Positions 15,882 to 24,351 of a stretch of 36,895 nt of DNA are shown here, piece after piece. The notes beneath the pieces are model-generated. The model saw nothing but the letters and a program-made list of their open reading frames with translations. It had not been told where the DNA came from and did not search any database. This stretch comes from a virus: positions 1-36,895 of the IMG/VR virus record IMGVR_UViG_3300049218_000489, one strand, 5' to 3'. Position numbers and translations under genes: made by a program. Every line of letters starts with the position of its first letter. Position 1 is the first letter of the stretch.

Positions 15882-16741
15882 CACGCCACCACCAAAAACC
15901 GGTAATTGTCCAAAAGGTCCGCGATATCCGCCGTCAAATTCCCATCCGGGCTGGGGCTCACCCAGAATTTCTCGCTTCCCATCCCTGGTGACTGCCGTTC
16001 CATCACGGAAGGGTCGCGCCCGCGTTGCCAATAAGCCTTCTTCGTCATGCGGCAGCACGCATCGTCGATATCGGAAGGTATCGTCGCAAAGCCCGCGGTG
16101 TAGATCACCACCGTCTGAATCGGGTCCCACCGCCTCGGCAGCCCGGAGGAGGCATCCAGCCGGATCAACTGGCTGCGCGCCAGGTCAACCATGAAGTCCG
16201 TGCCTTGCGTCAACGTGTAAGCCCCGGCCGGGTCGTTCACGGTGATCGAGGTCACCGAAACCAGCGGCAACTTCGAAAGCTGCAGCTTGGTCCGGCTCTC
16301 ATCCAGATAATACCGGTAATAATACGTCAGGAAATTGAACTGGTCCTGAATCGTCTCCACCGGAAACTGCCGGTTGCAATATTTCGCAATGGCGGCGGAG
16401 TTCAGCGTAATCTGCCGCGCCAGCCACACATCAATCGTCGTATCATCCCCGAAGATGATCGTGGACCCCGCCGGCACATCGCCGGTCACCGCCGCACTCA
16501 TCGTCACGCTCGTCCCCGTCAGGCTCTGCACCGTTGCCCCGGTCTGAATATTCGTCCCGTTTACCTGCTGCCCCTTCACAATCCCCGCGGTGGAGCTGAA
16601 CGGCAGCACATTGCCCGAGGGCGTATCGGCGGACGTGGTGAACGGCGTTCCCGCCGGCACATTCAAATCCGTCTTCACATTCGCCAGCACCGTCAAATCA
16701 TAAGTGCTCGCCGGCGTGACGACGGTGGTGATCAAATCCAT
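15881..16741 (-). CDS. Head-tail connector (gp6/phiE125 gp8-like) with inserted beta module
   Basis: 286 aa. The family's first helix is at about residues 17-28 (TVLANVKTDLNV). The second part resumes at about residue 99 (D-D-T-T-I-D-V-W-L-A-R-Q-I-T, then F-P, L-S-K-L-P-L-V-S-V-T-S-I-T-V, D-L-A-R-S-Q-L-I, V-V-I-Y-T-A-G-F and I-P-D-I-D-A-C). Residues about 30-98 interrupt this as a G/T/V-rich module homologous to one in the tail tube protein. Normal members run from the first helix directly into the D-D-x-x-I/L helix, so the module is an insertion. The protein is expected to form a ring under the portal. Confidence 0.85.
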   Translation of the reverse strand: MDLITTVVTPASTYDLTVLANVKTDLNVPAGTPFTTSADTPSGNVLPFSSTAGIVKGQQVNGTNIQTGATVQSLTGTSVTMSAAVTGDVPAGSTIIFGDDTTIDVWLARQITLNSAAIAKYCNRQFPVETIQDQFNFLTYYYRYYLDESRTKLQLSKLPLVSVTSITVNDPAGAYTLTQGTDFMVDLARSQLIRLDASSGLPRRWDPIQTVVIYTAGFATIPSDIDDACCRMTKKAYWQRGRDPSVMERQSPGMGSEKFWVSPSPDGNLTADIADLLDNYRFLVVA

Positions 16742-17097
16742 TACGGAATCGTCGTCGGGAAAAGATTAATCACGGCGCCCGGGGTCTGGACTACGGGCGA
16801 GCCAGCCGTGCCAGACCGCACCTTCAAGATATTCACCGCCCGCCACAACGTCGGGTCCAGCGCCAGATAATGCCCCGCCGTAACGGAATAAACCAGGTTA
16901 CCCGAGACGCCGTCCATCTCATAGAAATTCACACCGTCCGGTGACATCTGAAAAGTCATTGACGCGGCAATCCACCCCGAAGGGATCAAAATCCCATGCA
17001 GCGTCAATGCGCCCAGCACGACAAGGCCGGAAAGTGACTGCCCTGCAGCAATCGTGGCCGGCACGGCCGAAGCCCCGCCCGATGAATTATTCGGCAT
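16741..17097 (-). CDS. Putative virion protein, unknown family
   Basis: 118 aa from the ATG at 17097; GGAGG lies 8 nt before it, and a TTG five codons upstream overlaps the SD. Beta-rich sequence with T-F-Q-M-S-P-D-G-V-N-F-Y-E-M-D and a C-terminal V-I-N-L-F-P; proteins with this S-x-D-G-x-x-F pattern are found as capsid or tail decoration proteins, but I cannot name the family. Its SD directly follows the T-run of a strong terminator hairpin (17111-17140), so its expression may depend on readthrough. Its stop overlaps the connector ATG. Confidence 0.7.
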   Translation of the reverse strand: MPNNSSGGASAVPATIAAGQSLSGLVVLGALTLHGILIPSGWIAASMTFQMSPDGVNFYEMDGVSGNLVYSVTAGHYLALDPTLWRAVNILKVRSGTAGSPVVQTPGAVINLFPTTIP

Positions 17098-17110
17098 CGC
17101 AAAAGCCTCC

Positions 17111-17140
17111 AAAAAAGGCCGGGCAGTCTCCCGCCCGGCC
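17111..17140 (-). terminator. Intrinsic terminator in front of the connector cluster
   Basis: On the minus strand GGCCGGGC, an 8-nt loop, GCCCGGCC, then TTTTTT: a perfect 8-bp GC stem followed by six T. The T-run runs directly into the GGAGG ribosome binding site of the next leftward gene (start 17097). Confidence 0.85.
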
Positions 17141-17156
17141 TCGTCTCATCAGTCGG

Positions 17157-17645
17157 TTAGTTGCTGTACGTGGTTGGCGGCGTCGCTTGCGCGTAATCGG
17201 TCACCAGCCAGAGCTTCGCCTCGGTAATATTCGCGGCGTTCGAAGCCGAGGTGCTTACCGCCAGGCTCCGGAACGCGTTCGGAATATCCATGCAGGCTTC
17301 TGGCGTGATCTCGAAAATCACGATCTTGTCGGCGACGGTGGCGTCCGTGGTGAAGCTCGTGCCAGCCGTCTGCGCCACCAGCGCATCCGTCGTGGACGTA
17401 GGCTCCATCAACCAAATCGGCACGGCGGCGGAAAGCCCCTTCGAACCGGTGCCGGAAACATCCTGCCCCTGCAGCGGCGTCAACGTCACCACCGCCGCGT
17501 TGCCCTGGTTCAGGTGGACGACGATATACGCCTTATCCACGCTCCGGATATTCCGGTAGCCGGAGGTCCGGCCCGCGGCATCCGCAGCCGGCGGCAAAAG
17601 CGCCACCGGCGGTATCTGATAAGGCAGCGAGAAATTACGAGCCAT
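17157..17645 (-). CDS. Putative virion-associated protein, unknown family
   Basis: 162 aa, beta-rich with few charged residues. It starts M-A-R-N-F-S-L-P-Y, contains S-G-Y-R-N-I-R-S-V-D-K-A-Y-I-V-V (about 28-43) and V-I-F-E-I-T-P-E-A-C-M-D-I-P-N (about 108-122). It may be a capsid-binding or head-completion protein, judged only from its place right after the major capsid gene. AAGGGA precedes the ATG by about 9 nt. A palindrome (17675-17691) separates it from the capsid gene and a strong terminator follows it. Confidence 0.72.
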   Translation of the reverse strand: MARNFSLPYQIPPVALLPPAADAAGRTSGYRNIRSVDKAYIVVHLNQGNAAVVTLTPLQGQDVSGTGSKGLSAAVPIWLMEPTSTTDALVAQTAGTSFTTDATVADKIVIFEITPEACMDIPNAFRSLAVSTSASNAANITEAKLWLVTDYAQATPPTTYSN

Positions 17646-17674
17646 TTTCCATGGTCCCTTTCAAAATGAATGAA

Positions 17675-17691
17675 TGAACGCCAGGCGTTCA
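17675..17691. repeat. 17-bp perfect palindrome between capsid gene and next gene
   Basis: TGAACGCC-A-GGCGTTCA. In RNA it can fold into a short hairpin. No T-run follows at once (only TTCATTCATTTT on the minus strand), so termination would be weak. Its half-site GAACG also occurs in the dispersed palindrome described in the findings, with a different central spacing. Confidence 0.7.
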
Positions 17692-17710
17692 GTTGATGAT
17701 GAGCGCGGCC

Positions 17711-19117
17711 TTACCGCGTCTGCAGCGTGATGAACGGAGATTTCGCGGTCGAACCCCGGAACGGCGTGAGCGGCGCGTACCACATCGGCCGGCCGTCAAC
17801 CCGGTAGGTGATGCGGAACACCATTTCATCCGTCAGGAAGGCGACATGCATGGAGGTCTGGGCATTGACGCCGCCCTTATCCACCAACTGGTACTGGCTC
17901 ATATCCGCCAGGACGATATCGCCCTCAGTCGAAAGCGCCGCGTTATATTCCGTCGGGATAATCGGCCGGCCGAACAGCGTGGCATAGGGCAGCCCCGAAA
18001 CGCCGCCAGGCGGCATGAACACCAGCGCACCGCCGGCGGTGGAAACCGGCTGGTTCAACGCGAAAAGCTGCGGCTCGATTTCCTGGTTGATGAACCACAC
18101 CGCATTCTTCCGGCTGCGTATCCAGCACTGGCTCCACATCTGCTCGATGTTCTGCAGCAGAATCGTCCCCGTCGCCTGGCCGGAGGCTTTCGCGACGGTC
18201 ACGCGCCCAGGCGATTTCAAAATCCCCAGCGGCTGCCCCACGCCCGTCCCCTCGAAGATCGAATCTTCGGTCATGAACATGACTTCTTCGGCGAACGCGG
18301 TTGAGGCGATCGAAGTAAGCGCCGTCGAATCCTGCAGCAGCTCGTCCGTCATATACATCACGGACATCAGCTTCTTCAGGGAAAAGTCCACTTCACGGAA
18401 CTTCGGCCGGCTGAACGCCGGAGTCTGCCCTTCGCCAACCCAGTAGGACTGCACGCCACCCCACCGGCTTCCGGTGGCGCGGCTCGTTTCGTCGATGGCC
18501 TTTATCTTCACGCCGTTCGAATTCTCGCCGATCGGCAACTTGTTCACCCTCCCAAGCACATCGCCCATGGTGTGAGACAGCATGAAAATTGCCTGCGCAA
18601 AATCCGTCTGCACCAAAAACCCGCCGCCGGTCGGATCAACTTCGCCGGCGCCAGTGGGCGCGCGCTTCAGCCGGTTGTCAAAAGTGCCGCCGCGGGAAAG
18701 CGAGTAATTCGCAATCGCCTTCAGCTGCTCCCCGAAAGACCGGAAATCCTTGTTCGGGTCCGGACGGTATTGCAACTGCGCCCGCGCGCGCCGCACGTAA
18801 TCATCGAATGTCTGGAACTTGCCATCCATGCCGAACAGCCCGTTCCCCCGCATCGAGGCCGCGTCCGGGTCCACCGTCGCGAAATTCCCCGCCTGCACGC
18901 CGCCAGGCTCAGCGCCCGGCTGCAACCCGTCCGTTCCCGCCGGCTGGCCTTGCGCCGCAATCCGCTGCTGGAGCGCGATGGACCGCGTCAACTCGCCTTC
19001 CATTTGGGTCAGCTCGGCTTCCTTGGCCTCAAACGCCTTCGGGTCCGCCGTCAACGCGGCCAGGTCTTCCGTTGCCTTGCCAATCGCCTGGCGCAACTCT
19101 CTGATACGCTCTTTCAT
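17711..19117 (-). CDS. HK97-type major capsid protein
   Basis: 468 aa from the ATG at 19117 (AGGA seven nt upstream; an upstream in-frame ATG would start within the terminator T-run). Residues about 1-60 are a charged coiled coil (MKERIRELRQAIGKATED), the delta/scaffold domain normally removed by the prohead protease. The core includes F-L-V-Q-T-D, V-K-I-K-A-I-D-E-T, L-K-K-L-M-S-V-M-Y-M-T-D-E-L-L-Q-D-S, G-V-G-Q-P-L-G-I-L, A-V-W-F-I-N-Q-E and G-R-P-I-I-P-T-E, all standard for HK97-fold capsid proteins. The gene is flanked by a terminator upstream and a palindrome downstream. Confidence 0.95.
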   Translation of the reverse strand: MKERIRELRQAIGKATEDLAALTADPKAFEAKEAELTQMEGELTRSIALQQRIAAQGQPAGTDGLQPGAEPGGVQAGNFATVDPDAASMRGNGLFGMDGKFQTFDDYVRRARAQLQYRPDPNKDFRSFGEQLKAIANYSLSRGGTFDNRLKRAPTGAGEVDPTGGGFLVQTDFAQAIFMLSHTMGDVLGRVNKLPIGENSNGVKIKAIDETSRATGSRWGGVQSYWVGEGQTPAFSRPKFREVDFSLKKLMSVMYMTDELLQDSTALTSIASTAFAEEVMFMTEDSIFEGTGVGQPLGILKSPGRVTVAKASGQATGTILLQNIEQMWSQCWIRSRKNAVWFINQEIEPQLFALNQPVSTAGGALVFMPPGGVSGLPYATLFGRPIIPTEYNAALSTEGDIVLADMSQYQLVDKGGVNAQTSMHVAFLTDEMVFRITYRVDGRPMWYAPLTPFRGSTAKSPFITLQTR

Positions 19118-19138
19118 CACTCTTTCCTTTTCGAGCAT

Positions 19139-19161
19139 AAAAAAAGGCACCTCACGGTGCC
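19139..19161 (-). terminator. Intrinsic terminator directly upstream of the capsid gene
   Basis: Minus strand: GGCACC-GTGA-GGTGCC followed by T7. The stem is 6 bp with a tetraloop. The T-run ends about 22 nt before the capsid ATG at 19117. The protease gene ends at 19193, so the terminator lies within the late operon between protease and capsid. Confidence 0.82.
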
Positions 19162-19192
19162 CACCAATCCACGCCAGACAGCGGGGAATTCT

Positions 19193-20383
19193 TCAGTCTT
19201 CTGCAGCCAGGGCCAGCGCCCGGAAGCGCGCCAGCTTGGCCCGCCTGGCGCGCGTATCCGCGCCGGAAACACCGTCATCGGGCGTTCCGGCAGCCGCCTC
19301 GCACACGCCCATGATCATGTCGCACGCATCGGAAATCTGCCCATGCGCCGCCCGCAGCGTCTCCTCATTCGCGGCGGAAAGCACCTTGCCCGCCCGAATA
19401 AAGCCCTCGATCAGTTTCACCGGGTCGCCGGCGGCTGCCTTGCGCTTGCGCAGCACACCTTCCATCCGCAGCAGCATCCGCGCCGCATCGGTCTTCGCGG
19501 CCGCCACCAGCGTCTCCGGCGCTTCCACAATCACCACTTCTTCCGCAGCGCCCAGCGCCGCGAGCAGCTCGCCCACCTCTTCCGCCGCCATCGCAATCAG
19601 CGTCTCGCCCAGCATCTTCAGTGCCGCCAGCAGCTTCGCCGGCACGTCGCTGTCATCCTCTTCCCATTCCTCTTCCCACGAGGATTCGGACTGCAGATAT
19701 CCAAGCTCCGCCACCAGGTACGCAAGCTGGCAAACATCATAAAGCCCGCGCTTCTTCGCGCGCGGCGTGCCAACGCCGGTGCGCTTCGGTTTTCCAATCG
19801 ACGGCATTTTCGCAGCCCTCCGCATCTCTTCCAGTTCTTTCCGCCGCACCATTACAAAGCCGCCTGTATCCAGCGCCCGTTCGAGCCATTCATGCATCGG
19901 CCCGGTATCAATGCCCAAACCCCGCGCGGTCACCAGCGCGCTTGGCATTGCCGGCACTGTCACTTGGCTTACTTCCAGGAGCTCCTGCTTGAGAAAATCA
20001 ATGCCGCCCGCGCGTCCCTTATCCTGGCTGAACCGGTATTCAATCGGGTTCCAGCTCACCGAAACCGCGTTCAGCAACTTCGCCCGCACCATCCGGTAGA
20101 CCATGTCTCCGAAAGGATAGAGATCGGCCGTTGGGTATTCCACATTGCCCATCAACCGGTCACCTGAAGCGCCAATGTCTACCATTTGTCCAATTGGCGG
20201 CGCACTGGAATCATGTGCCCACAAAAACACCGGGTTCCGCAGATAATTAACCAAATCCCAGCCGGCAGTGTTGATCGTATGGTTATCCCGCGCCACCGCC
20301 GAACTGGACAACTCATACCGGATCACCCGCCCATTATCGTCGGCTTGTGGCTTTTCCGCGCTCACCCGAAAGAATGTCTTCAT
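19193..20383 (-). CDS. HK97 family prohead protease (S78) with long helical C-terminal extension
   Basis: 396 aa from the ATG at 20383 (AGGGG upstream; a TTG four codons earlier is part of the SD). Residues about 1-160 are the protease: W-A-H-D at 55-58 (His57) and N-A-V-S-V-S-W at 105-111 (Ser108) supply the expected catalytic pair, with V-T-V-P-A-M-P-S-A following at 141-149. Typical enzymes end near residue 200. Here about 200 further residues follow: an acidic patch (WEEEWEEDD at about 240) and alanine-rich helices to the end. This part may work as an internal scaffold or bind the portal; that is inference. Confidence 0.88.
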   Translation of the reverse strand: MKTFFRVSAEKPQADDNGRVIRYELSSSAVARDNHTINTAGWDLVNYLRNPVFLWAHDSSAPPIGQMVDIGASGDRLMGNVEYPTADLYPFGDMVYRMVRAKLLNAVSVSWNPIEYRFSQDKGRAGGIDFLKQELLEVSQVTVPAMPSALVTARGLGIDTGPMHEWLERALDTGGFVMVRRKELEEMRRAAKMPSIGKPKRTGVGTPRAKKRGLYDVCQLAYLVAELGYLQSESSWEEEWEEDDSDVPAKLLAALKMLGETLIAMAAEEVGELLAALGAAEEVVIVEAPETLVAAAKTDAARMLLRMEGVLRKRKAAAGDPVKLIEGFIRAGKVLSAANEETLRAAHGQISDACDMIMGVCEAAAGTPDDGVSGADTRARRAKLARFRALALAAED

Positions 20384-20391
20384 CGTTCCCC

Positions 20392-21804
20392 TCAATCACT
20401 CGGCGCCGGGTCGCTGCCATCTTCCGGCGGCCGGCCGCCGCCTTCCGCGCCATCGCCCGTCACATCGCTGCCCGGGCCCGCCGGATCATCCGGGTTCTTC
20501 GGGTCATTCCCGCCCGGCAAATCCTGGCCCAAGAACACGTCGCTATTCGCCGGCGCCATGTTCACCGGCCGCATCACCACATCGCCCTCCGGCCCAATCG
20601 GGTTCAGCCCTTCGGCAATCCGGATCTCGTTAATCGTCAGCCAGCCCATCTGCCCGATGCGGTACGCCGCATACCGCGCCGCCAGGTCCGCCCGCAGAAT
20701 TTTCGAAAGATCGAGGCCCACAAACAAGCCCGGCCCCAGATCGAAAGTGAACGTGAACCGCTGCTCGATGATATCCACATAGGTCATCAGCGTGTTGTTC
20801 AAATAATCCTGCGCCATCTGGGTCTGGTTGGCGCGCGAGACTTTTGAATCCTCGCCGATCATGTAAGCCGGCACGCGGAAAATCCGCGCGATATCCACGT
20901 TCTGGTAATTCCGGTTGGCGAGGAACTCCATATCAGCCATCGTCAACGAAAGCGGCTTCCACTCCAGCCCCTTCTCCAGAAAGATCACCTCCCCGGCATT
21001 ATCCAGCCCCGCATTGCGCTGCTGAAACTGCGCCTTGATCTTCTGGCCGATCTCATCAGAGACTTTCTTATCCGAAACAAACAGCCCGGAAGGCTTCGCA
21101 CCCCGCCCCACGGTCCGGCTCATCAGCTGCTCCATCGCCGCCGCCAGGCCAATCGCCTCCCGGCACATCGCGATTTTTGAAACGCCCAGCAGCCCGGTAC
21201 CGGAAAGTCCTTTCCAGTGCAGCATGTCCTCGTAAGGCACGAACAGCGGCACATTCTTCAGCACCGCCAGCTCATGCAGCCCCGTCCGCGTCACCACGAA
21301 AAACAAATTGCCATCCGGCGCTTCCCACAGCGCCACCCGGTCCGGGTTGATCGGCACGAACATAATCGGGTCGCCGCGCCGGTTTCGCAGAAGCACCGTA
21401 TACGCATTCCCCCGCAGCAACAACGCCGCGATCTGCATCTGGCAGAACTCAAACCAGGTCTGCCAGTCATTCGGCCTGGTAAGCAGCGGTACCAGCGGAT
21501 GGTCTGTTACTTCATCCTTCCCGCCATCCGCCCGGCGCCGATAAAGCGCAGGCTGCAGCTTGGAAACATCCTCGCTGATAATCCCAACGCAAGCCATCAC
21601 CGCGCTCACCTGCAGCGCGGTCTGCATGTTGATGTTCACGCCCGTGAGCGAAGGCGATGACCACCAGTTATCCGTGAACGCAAACGGCGTGCTGGAGCTG
21701 CCAGACCGCATCAGCGGCGGCGGCTCCCGCCGCATTTTGAGTCCGGAACGTGTGAACGCCGTTCGCACCGGCCATTCCCGCGCCGCGGTCAAACTCAAAC
21801 TCAT
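20392..21804 (-). CDS. HK97 family portal protein
   Basis: 470 aa from the ATG at 21804 (AGGGA seven nt upstream). The family core is clear: A-L-Q-V-S-A-V-M-A-C-V (about 65-75), H-P-L-V-P-L-L-T-R-P-N (about 102-112), G-N-A-Y, P-I-N-P-D-R-V, W-K-G-L-S-G-T-G-L-L-G-V-S (about 198-210), K-P-S-G-L-F, F-L-E-K-G-L-E-W-K and R-I-F-R-V-P-A-Y-M-I-G. It forms the dodecameric DNA gate in the capsid. The C-terminal 50 residues are a proline/glycine/aspartate-rich tail. The first 40 residues are not conserved, and one copy of the dispersed palindrome (21749-21768) lies in them. Confidence 0.95.
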   Translation of the reverse strand: MSLSLTAAREWPVRTAFTRSGLKMRREPPPLMRSGSSSTPFAFTDNWWSSPSLTGVNINMQTALQVSAVMACVGIISEDVSKLQPALYRRRADGGKDEVTDHPLVPLLTRPNDWQTWFEFCQMQIAALLLRGNAYTVLLRNRRGDPIMFVPINPDRVALWEAPDGNLFFVVTRTGLHELAVLKNVPLFVPYEDMLHWKGLSGTGLLGVSKIAMCREAIGLAAAMEQLMSRTVGRGAKPSGLFVSDKKVSDEIGQKIKAQFQQRNAGLDNAGEVIFLEKGLEWKPLSLTMADMEFLANRNYQNVDIARIFRVPAYMIGEDSKVSRANQTQMAQDYLNNTLMTYVDIIEQRFTFTFDLGPGLFVGLDLSKILRADLAARYAAYRIGQMGWLTINEIRIAEGLNPIGPEGDVVMRPVNMAPANSDVFLGQDLPGGNDPKNPDDPAGPGSDVTGDGAEGGGRPPEDGSDPAPSD

Positions 21805-21813
21805 CAATTTTCC

Positions 21814-23388
21814 CTAAAAAACCTGAATCCCAAAACTCAGCGTATCGCTCTCCGTCTCGCTCTGTGTCGCCCGGCCCACCGCCATAATCGCCGCCACCAC
21901 GCCATCGATCCGCTCGCCGGACTTTTCCTTATCCGGCTTCATGTTTCCCGCCGGGTCCGTCTTCACGTCCAGGTTAGAAACATTCCATGACAAAACCGGA
22001 TGGTCGCCGTGTGCCAGCAACTGCCCCGCCACCATCCGCATAAACTCCCGCGTCGGCCCAGCCATCGAAGACATGCCCTGCCGAAACTCGAACATCGGAA
22101 ACCCGTCGTCCTGCAGCTCTAGCGCCAGCTGAGTCGCATTCCACGGGTCATACCCAACGCTTAAAATCTGGAAGTCCCGCGAATCGGCTTCCAACATTTG
22201 CCGGATCATCCGGTAATCAATCACGTTGCCGTCAGTCGCAATCAGCGCGCCGGCGTTGCGCCACTGGTCATACGGCACGTGGTCTCGCCTGGCGCGCCGC
22301 TCTATATTCTCCGCCGGCACGAAAAACCGGCACAGCACCGGCCACACATCCTCGCCCTCTTCCGGTTCAAACACATAAACCAGCGCCGCCAGGTCCGTGG
22401 TGCTCGCCAGGTCCAGCCCAGCATGGCACCGCCGGCCGCGCAGCTTCGATTCCATCCCCTGCCATGGCGTCTCGCCGGTACAGGCCCGCCACTGGTCGAT
22501 ATCAATCGCCCGCTTCGACTGCATCACCCATTGGTTCAGGTGCAGTTGCCGGAACGTGTTCTGGTACGCCAGCAGCTCATCGGCCTTCTTCGCCTCCGCC
22601 GCGATCCATACCGGCTTAAGGCTCTCCCCATACCCCGGATTTGCCTTGCGCCAGGTCGCCTCAGACCGCCAATCATCGCTATCATCGGCGCCGTAGATCA
22701 CCACCAGAAGCTCCGGGTCCTCGATCAGCCCGGCCCGCACCTTCACGGCATACTCATGCATCTGCCAACCGAACGATTTCTTGTCCTTGCCGGCCGTCGT
22801 CGCCATGAACTCAATCGGCTGCCGCCTTGCGCCCTGGCTCGTGTGCAGTACGTCGTATAAATCCCGGTTCGGATAGGCGTGCACCTCGTCCATGATCAGG
22901 CAGGACGCATTCAGCCCATCCTTCGTCTTCGCATCGGCCGAGAGTGGCTTCAGCAGCCCATCCAGCTCGCCGCAATAAATCGATTGTGCGAACAACTCGC
23001 AATGCTTCATCAAATCCGGGCTCGCCCTAATCATGTTGTAGGCTTCCTTGAACACGATCTTCGCCTGGTTCTTGTCCGTCCCGGCCGTGTAGACCTCAGC
23101 ACCCCGCTCCCCGTCTCCGATCAGCCCCAATATGCCCACGCCGCCGCACAGCGTGCTCTTGCCGTTCTTGCGCGGAACTTCCAGCCAACAGGTCCGGTGC
23201 CGCCGCAGGCCGTCACTGCGCCGCTTCATGCCGAAGAACGGCCGGATGATATCCCGCGCCTGCCACCGGTCCAGCTTGAACGGCTTGCCCGCCCACTCGC
23301 CCTTCCAGTGCCGCAGGTACCGAGGAAAGAATTCCACCGCGGCTTCCGCCGCCGCCTCGTCCATATAGTAGTCTTCGGCCTCAGGCAT
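21814..23388 (-). CDS. Terminase large subunit
   Basis: 524 aa. ATPase part: Walker A V-P-R-K-N-G-K-S-T at 71-79 and Walker B C-L-I-M-D-E at 163-168, followed by the T-T-A-G coupling motif. Nuclease part from about residue 315: L-D-L-A-S-T-T-D-L-A-A-L, then V-G-Y-D-P-W-N-A and a final D-G-V-V-A-A-I-M-A metal ligand region. This is the Terminase_1 (HK97-type) family, which packages DNA into proheads. It overlaps the small subunit gene by 8 bp. HNH nuclease and P27 small subunit next to it fit a cos-type packaging phage. Confidence 0.96.
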   Translation of the reverse strand: MPEAEDYYMDEAAAEAAVEFFPRYLRHWKGEWAGKPFKLDRWQARDIIRPFFGMKRRSDGLRRHRTCWLEVPRKNGKSTLCGGVGILGLIGDGERGAEVYTAGTDKNQAKIVFKEAYNMIRASPDLMKHCELFAQSIYCGELDGLLKPLSADAKTKDGLNASCLIMDEVHAYPNRDLYDVLHTSQGARRQPIEFMATTAGKDKKSFGWQMHEYAVKVRAGLIEDPELLVVIYGADDSDDWRSEATWRKANPGYGESLKPVWIAAEAKKADELLAYQNTFRQLHLNQWVMQSKRAIDIDQWRACTGETPWQGMESKLRGRRCHAGLDLASTTDLAALVYVFEPEEGEDVWPVLCRFFVPAENIERRARRDHVPYDQWRNAGALIATDGNVIDYRMIRQMLEADSRDFQILSVGYDPWNATQLALELQDDGFPMFEFRQGMSSMAGPTREFMRMVAGQLLAHGDHPVLSWNVSNLDVKTDPAGNMKPDKEKSGERIDGVVAAIMAVGRATQSETESDTLSFGIQVF

Positions 23389-23926
23389 TTCCGGCCGTTC
23401 TTAAAATCCCCAGCGGCGAATCCGGCCGCAGCGGTGCCTGGGCGCGATCGCCCCCGCCCTGCAGCGGCAGGACCGGCTGTTCCGGCTGCCTGGTCGCTGC
23501 TACCACCGAATGCGCCCTGATCCGGCTGATCGAGGTCATACCGAACTCGCGCTGCATGTCGCGCATCATCCGCCGGCAGTTGCTTTCAACATCCAGCTCC
23601 GGGCGCCGGCGCGTGTAAGTCCCGTGCTTGGACTGGACCGTATACGTCAGCCCATCCACGTCGATAATCGCCTTCGCTTCCTGATAGCGCTTGACCGTCT
23701 CGACATACATTTCGAAGGCGCTCATGTCGCTCTGCCGCAGTAGATTTAGGTTGCCAACCCGCCTGATCTCGCGGTTCCAAATCTGCCGCTCTACATCGCT
23801 CAAATGCTCCGGCGCCGGGAACTCCTCATGCACTTCCGGCGCGGCCGCCACGGTCTGCTCCAGTTTCTTCTCCCCCGGATTGCCCTGCGCCCGCTTCAGC
23901 TCGTCAGACTTAGCGTTCCGCCCCAC
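23381..23926 (-). CDS. Terminase small subunit, P27 family
   Basis: 181 aa. N terminus G-R-N-A-K-S-D-E-L-K-R-A-Q-G-N-P-G (the P27 family K-x-x-G-N-P-G-K motif). It is followed by P-E-H-L-S-D-V-E-R-Q-I-W, L-N-L-L-R-Q-S-D-M-S-A-F-E-M-Y and R-M-M-R-D-M-Q-R-E-F-G-M-T-S-I-S-R. It recognises packaging DNA and recruits the large subunit. The start is GTG at 23926 with a G-rich stretch (GGGGTGG) upstream. The 105 bp before it (23927-24031) is AT-rich with A and T runs and holds no gene; a cos site there is possible but cannot be seen. Confidence 0.92.
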   Translation of the reverse strand: MGRNAKSDELKRAQGNPGEKKLEQTVAAAPEVHEEFPAPEHLSDVERQIWNREIRRVGNLNLLRQSDMSAFEMYVETVKRYQEAKAIIDVDGLTYTVQSKHGTYTRRRPELDVESNCRRMMRDMQREFGMTSISRIRAHSVVAATRQPEQPVLPLQGGGDRAQAPLRPDSPLGILRTAGNA

Positions 23927-24031
23927 GCCACCACCCCAAAAAAATAATTTTCAAAATTTCTCCGTCGCACACGCGTCATTAAAACGCGGTTCCGAACGGC
24001 ATTGCCGGTGCTAAGTTAAACCCCCATCCCC

Positions 24032-24346
24032 TCATCGGTTCCAGGATTGCTCTCGCGATGTCCTGGCCGAGTGATGGCTGTGGCAGAAGCCGCGCAGGTT
24101 GGACCAGTGCAGCCGCAAGTCAGGACGATCACGCACGGACTGGATGTGGTCCACGTCAGTGGCCGCCTCGTTGCATCCAGTCTCACAGCACCACGGATGC
24201 GCTGCCAGATATTGCTTGCGCACCGCACGCCATGCCGCGTCATAGCCTCGCTGCGCCGCTGTGCCGCGCGCCTTGTCCGCCTCGGCACGCCGCTGCTCAA
24301 ATGGCTTGACGCCTTTCGGACGATGCTGCGGCGGTTTGGATGGCAT
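24032..24346 (-). CDS. HNH endonuclease, packaging-associated
   Basis: 104 aa. Basic N terminus (PQHRPKGVKPFEQRR), then G-Y-D-A-A-W-R-A-V-R-K-Q-Y-L, C-C-E-T-G-C at about 53-58, and the ββα-metal core V-D-H-I (about 66-69) ... N-L-R-G-F-C-H-S-H-H-S. Such HNH proteins next to terminase genes assist terminase cleavage in HK97-like phages (known from family studies). ATG at 24346 is preferred over the TTG at 24349. No SD is visible, and the T-run of a terminator lies only a few bases upstream. Confidence 0.9.
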   Translation of the reverse strand: MPSKPPQHRPKGVKPFEQRRAEADKARGTAAQRGYDAAWRAVRKQYLAAHPWCCETGCNEAATDVDHIQSVRDRPDLRLHWSNLRGFCHSHHSARTSREQSWNR

Positions 24347-24351
24347 CAACG

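Noticed and set aside
15882-16130. Upstream extension of the gp10-like protein
   Set aside because: It overlaps the connector gene out of frame; the ATG at 15881 couples to the connector stop and begins the conserved part.
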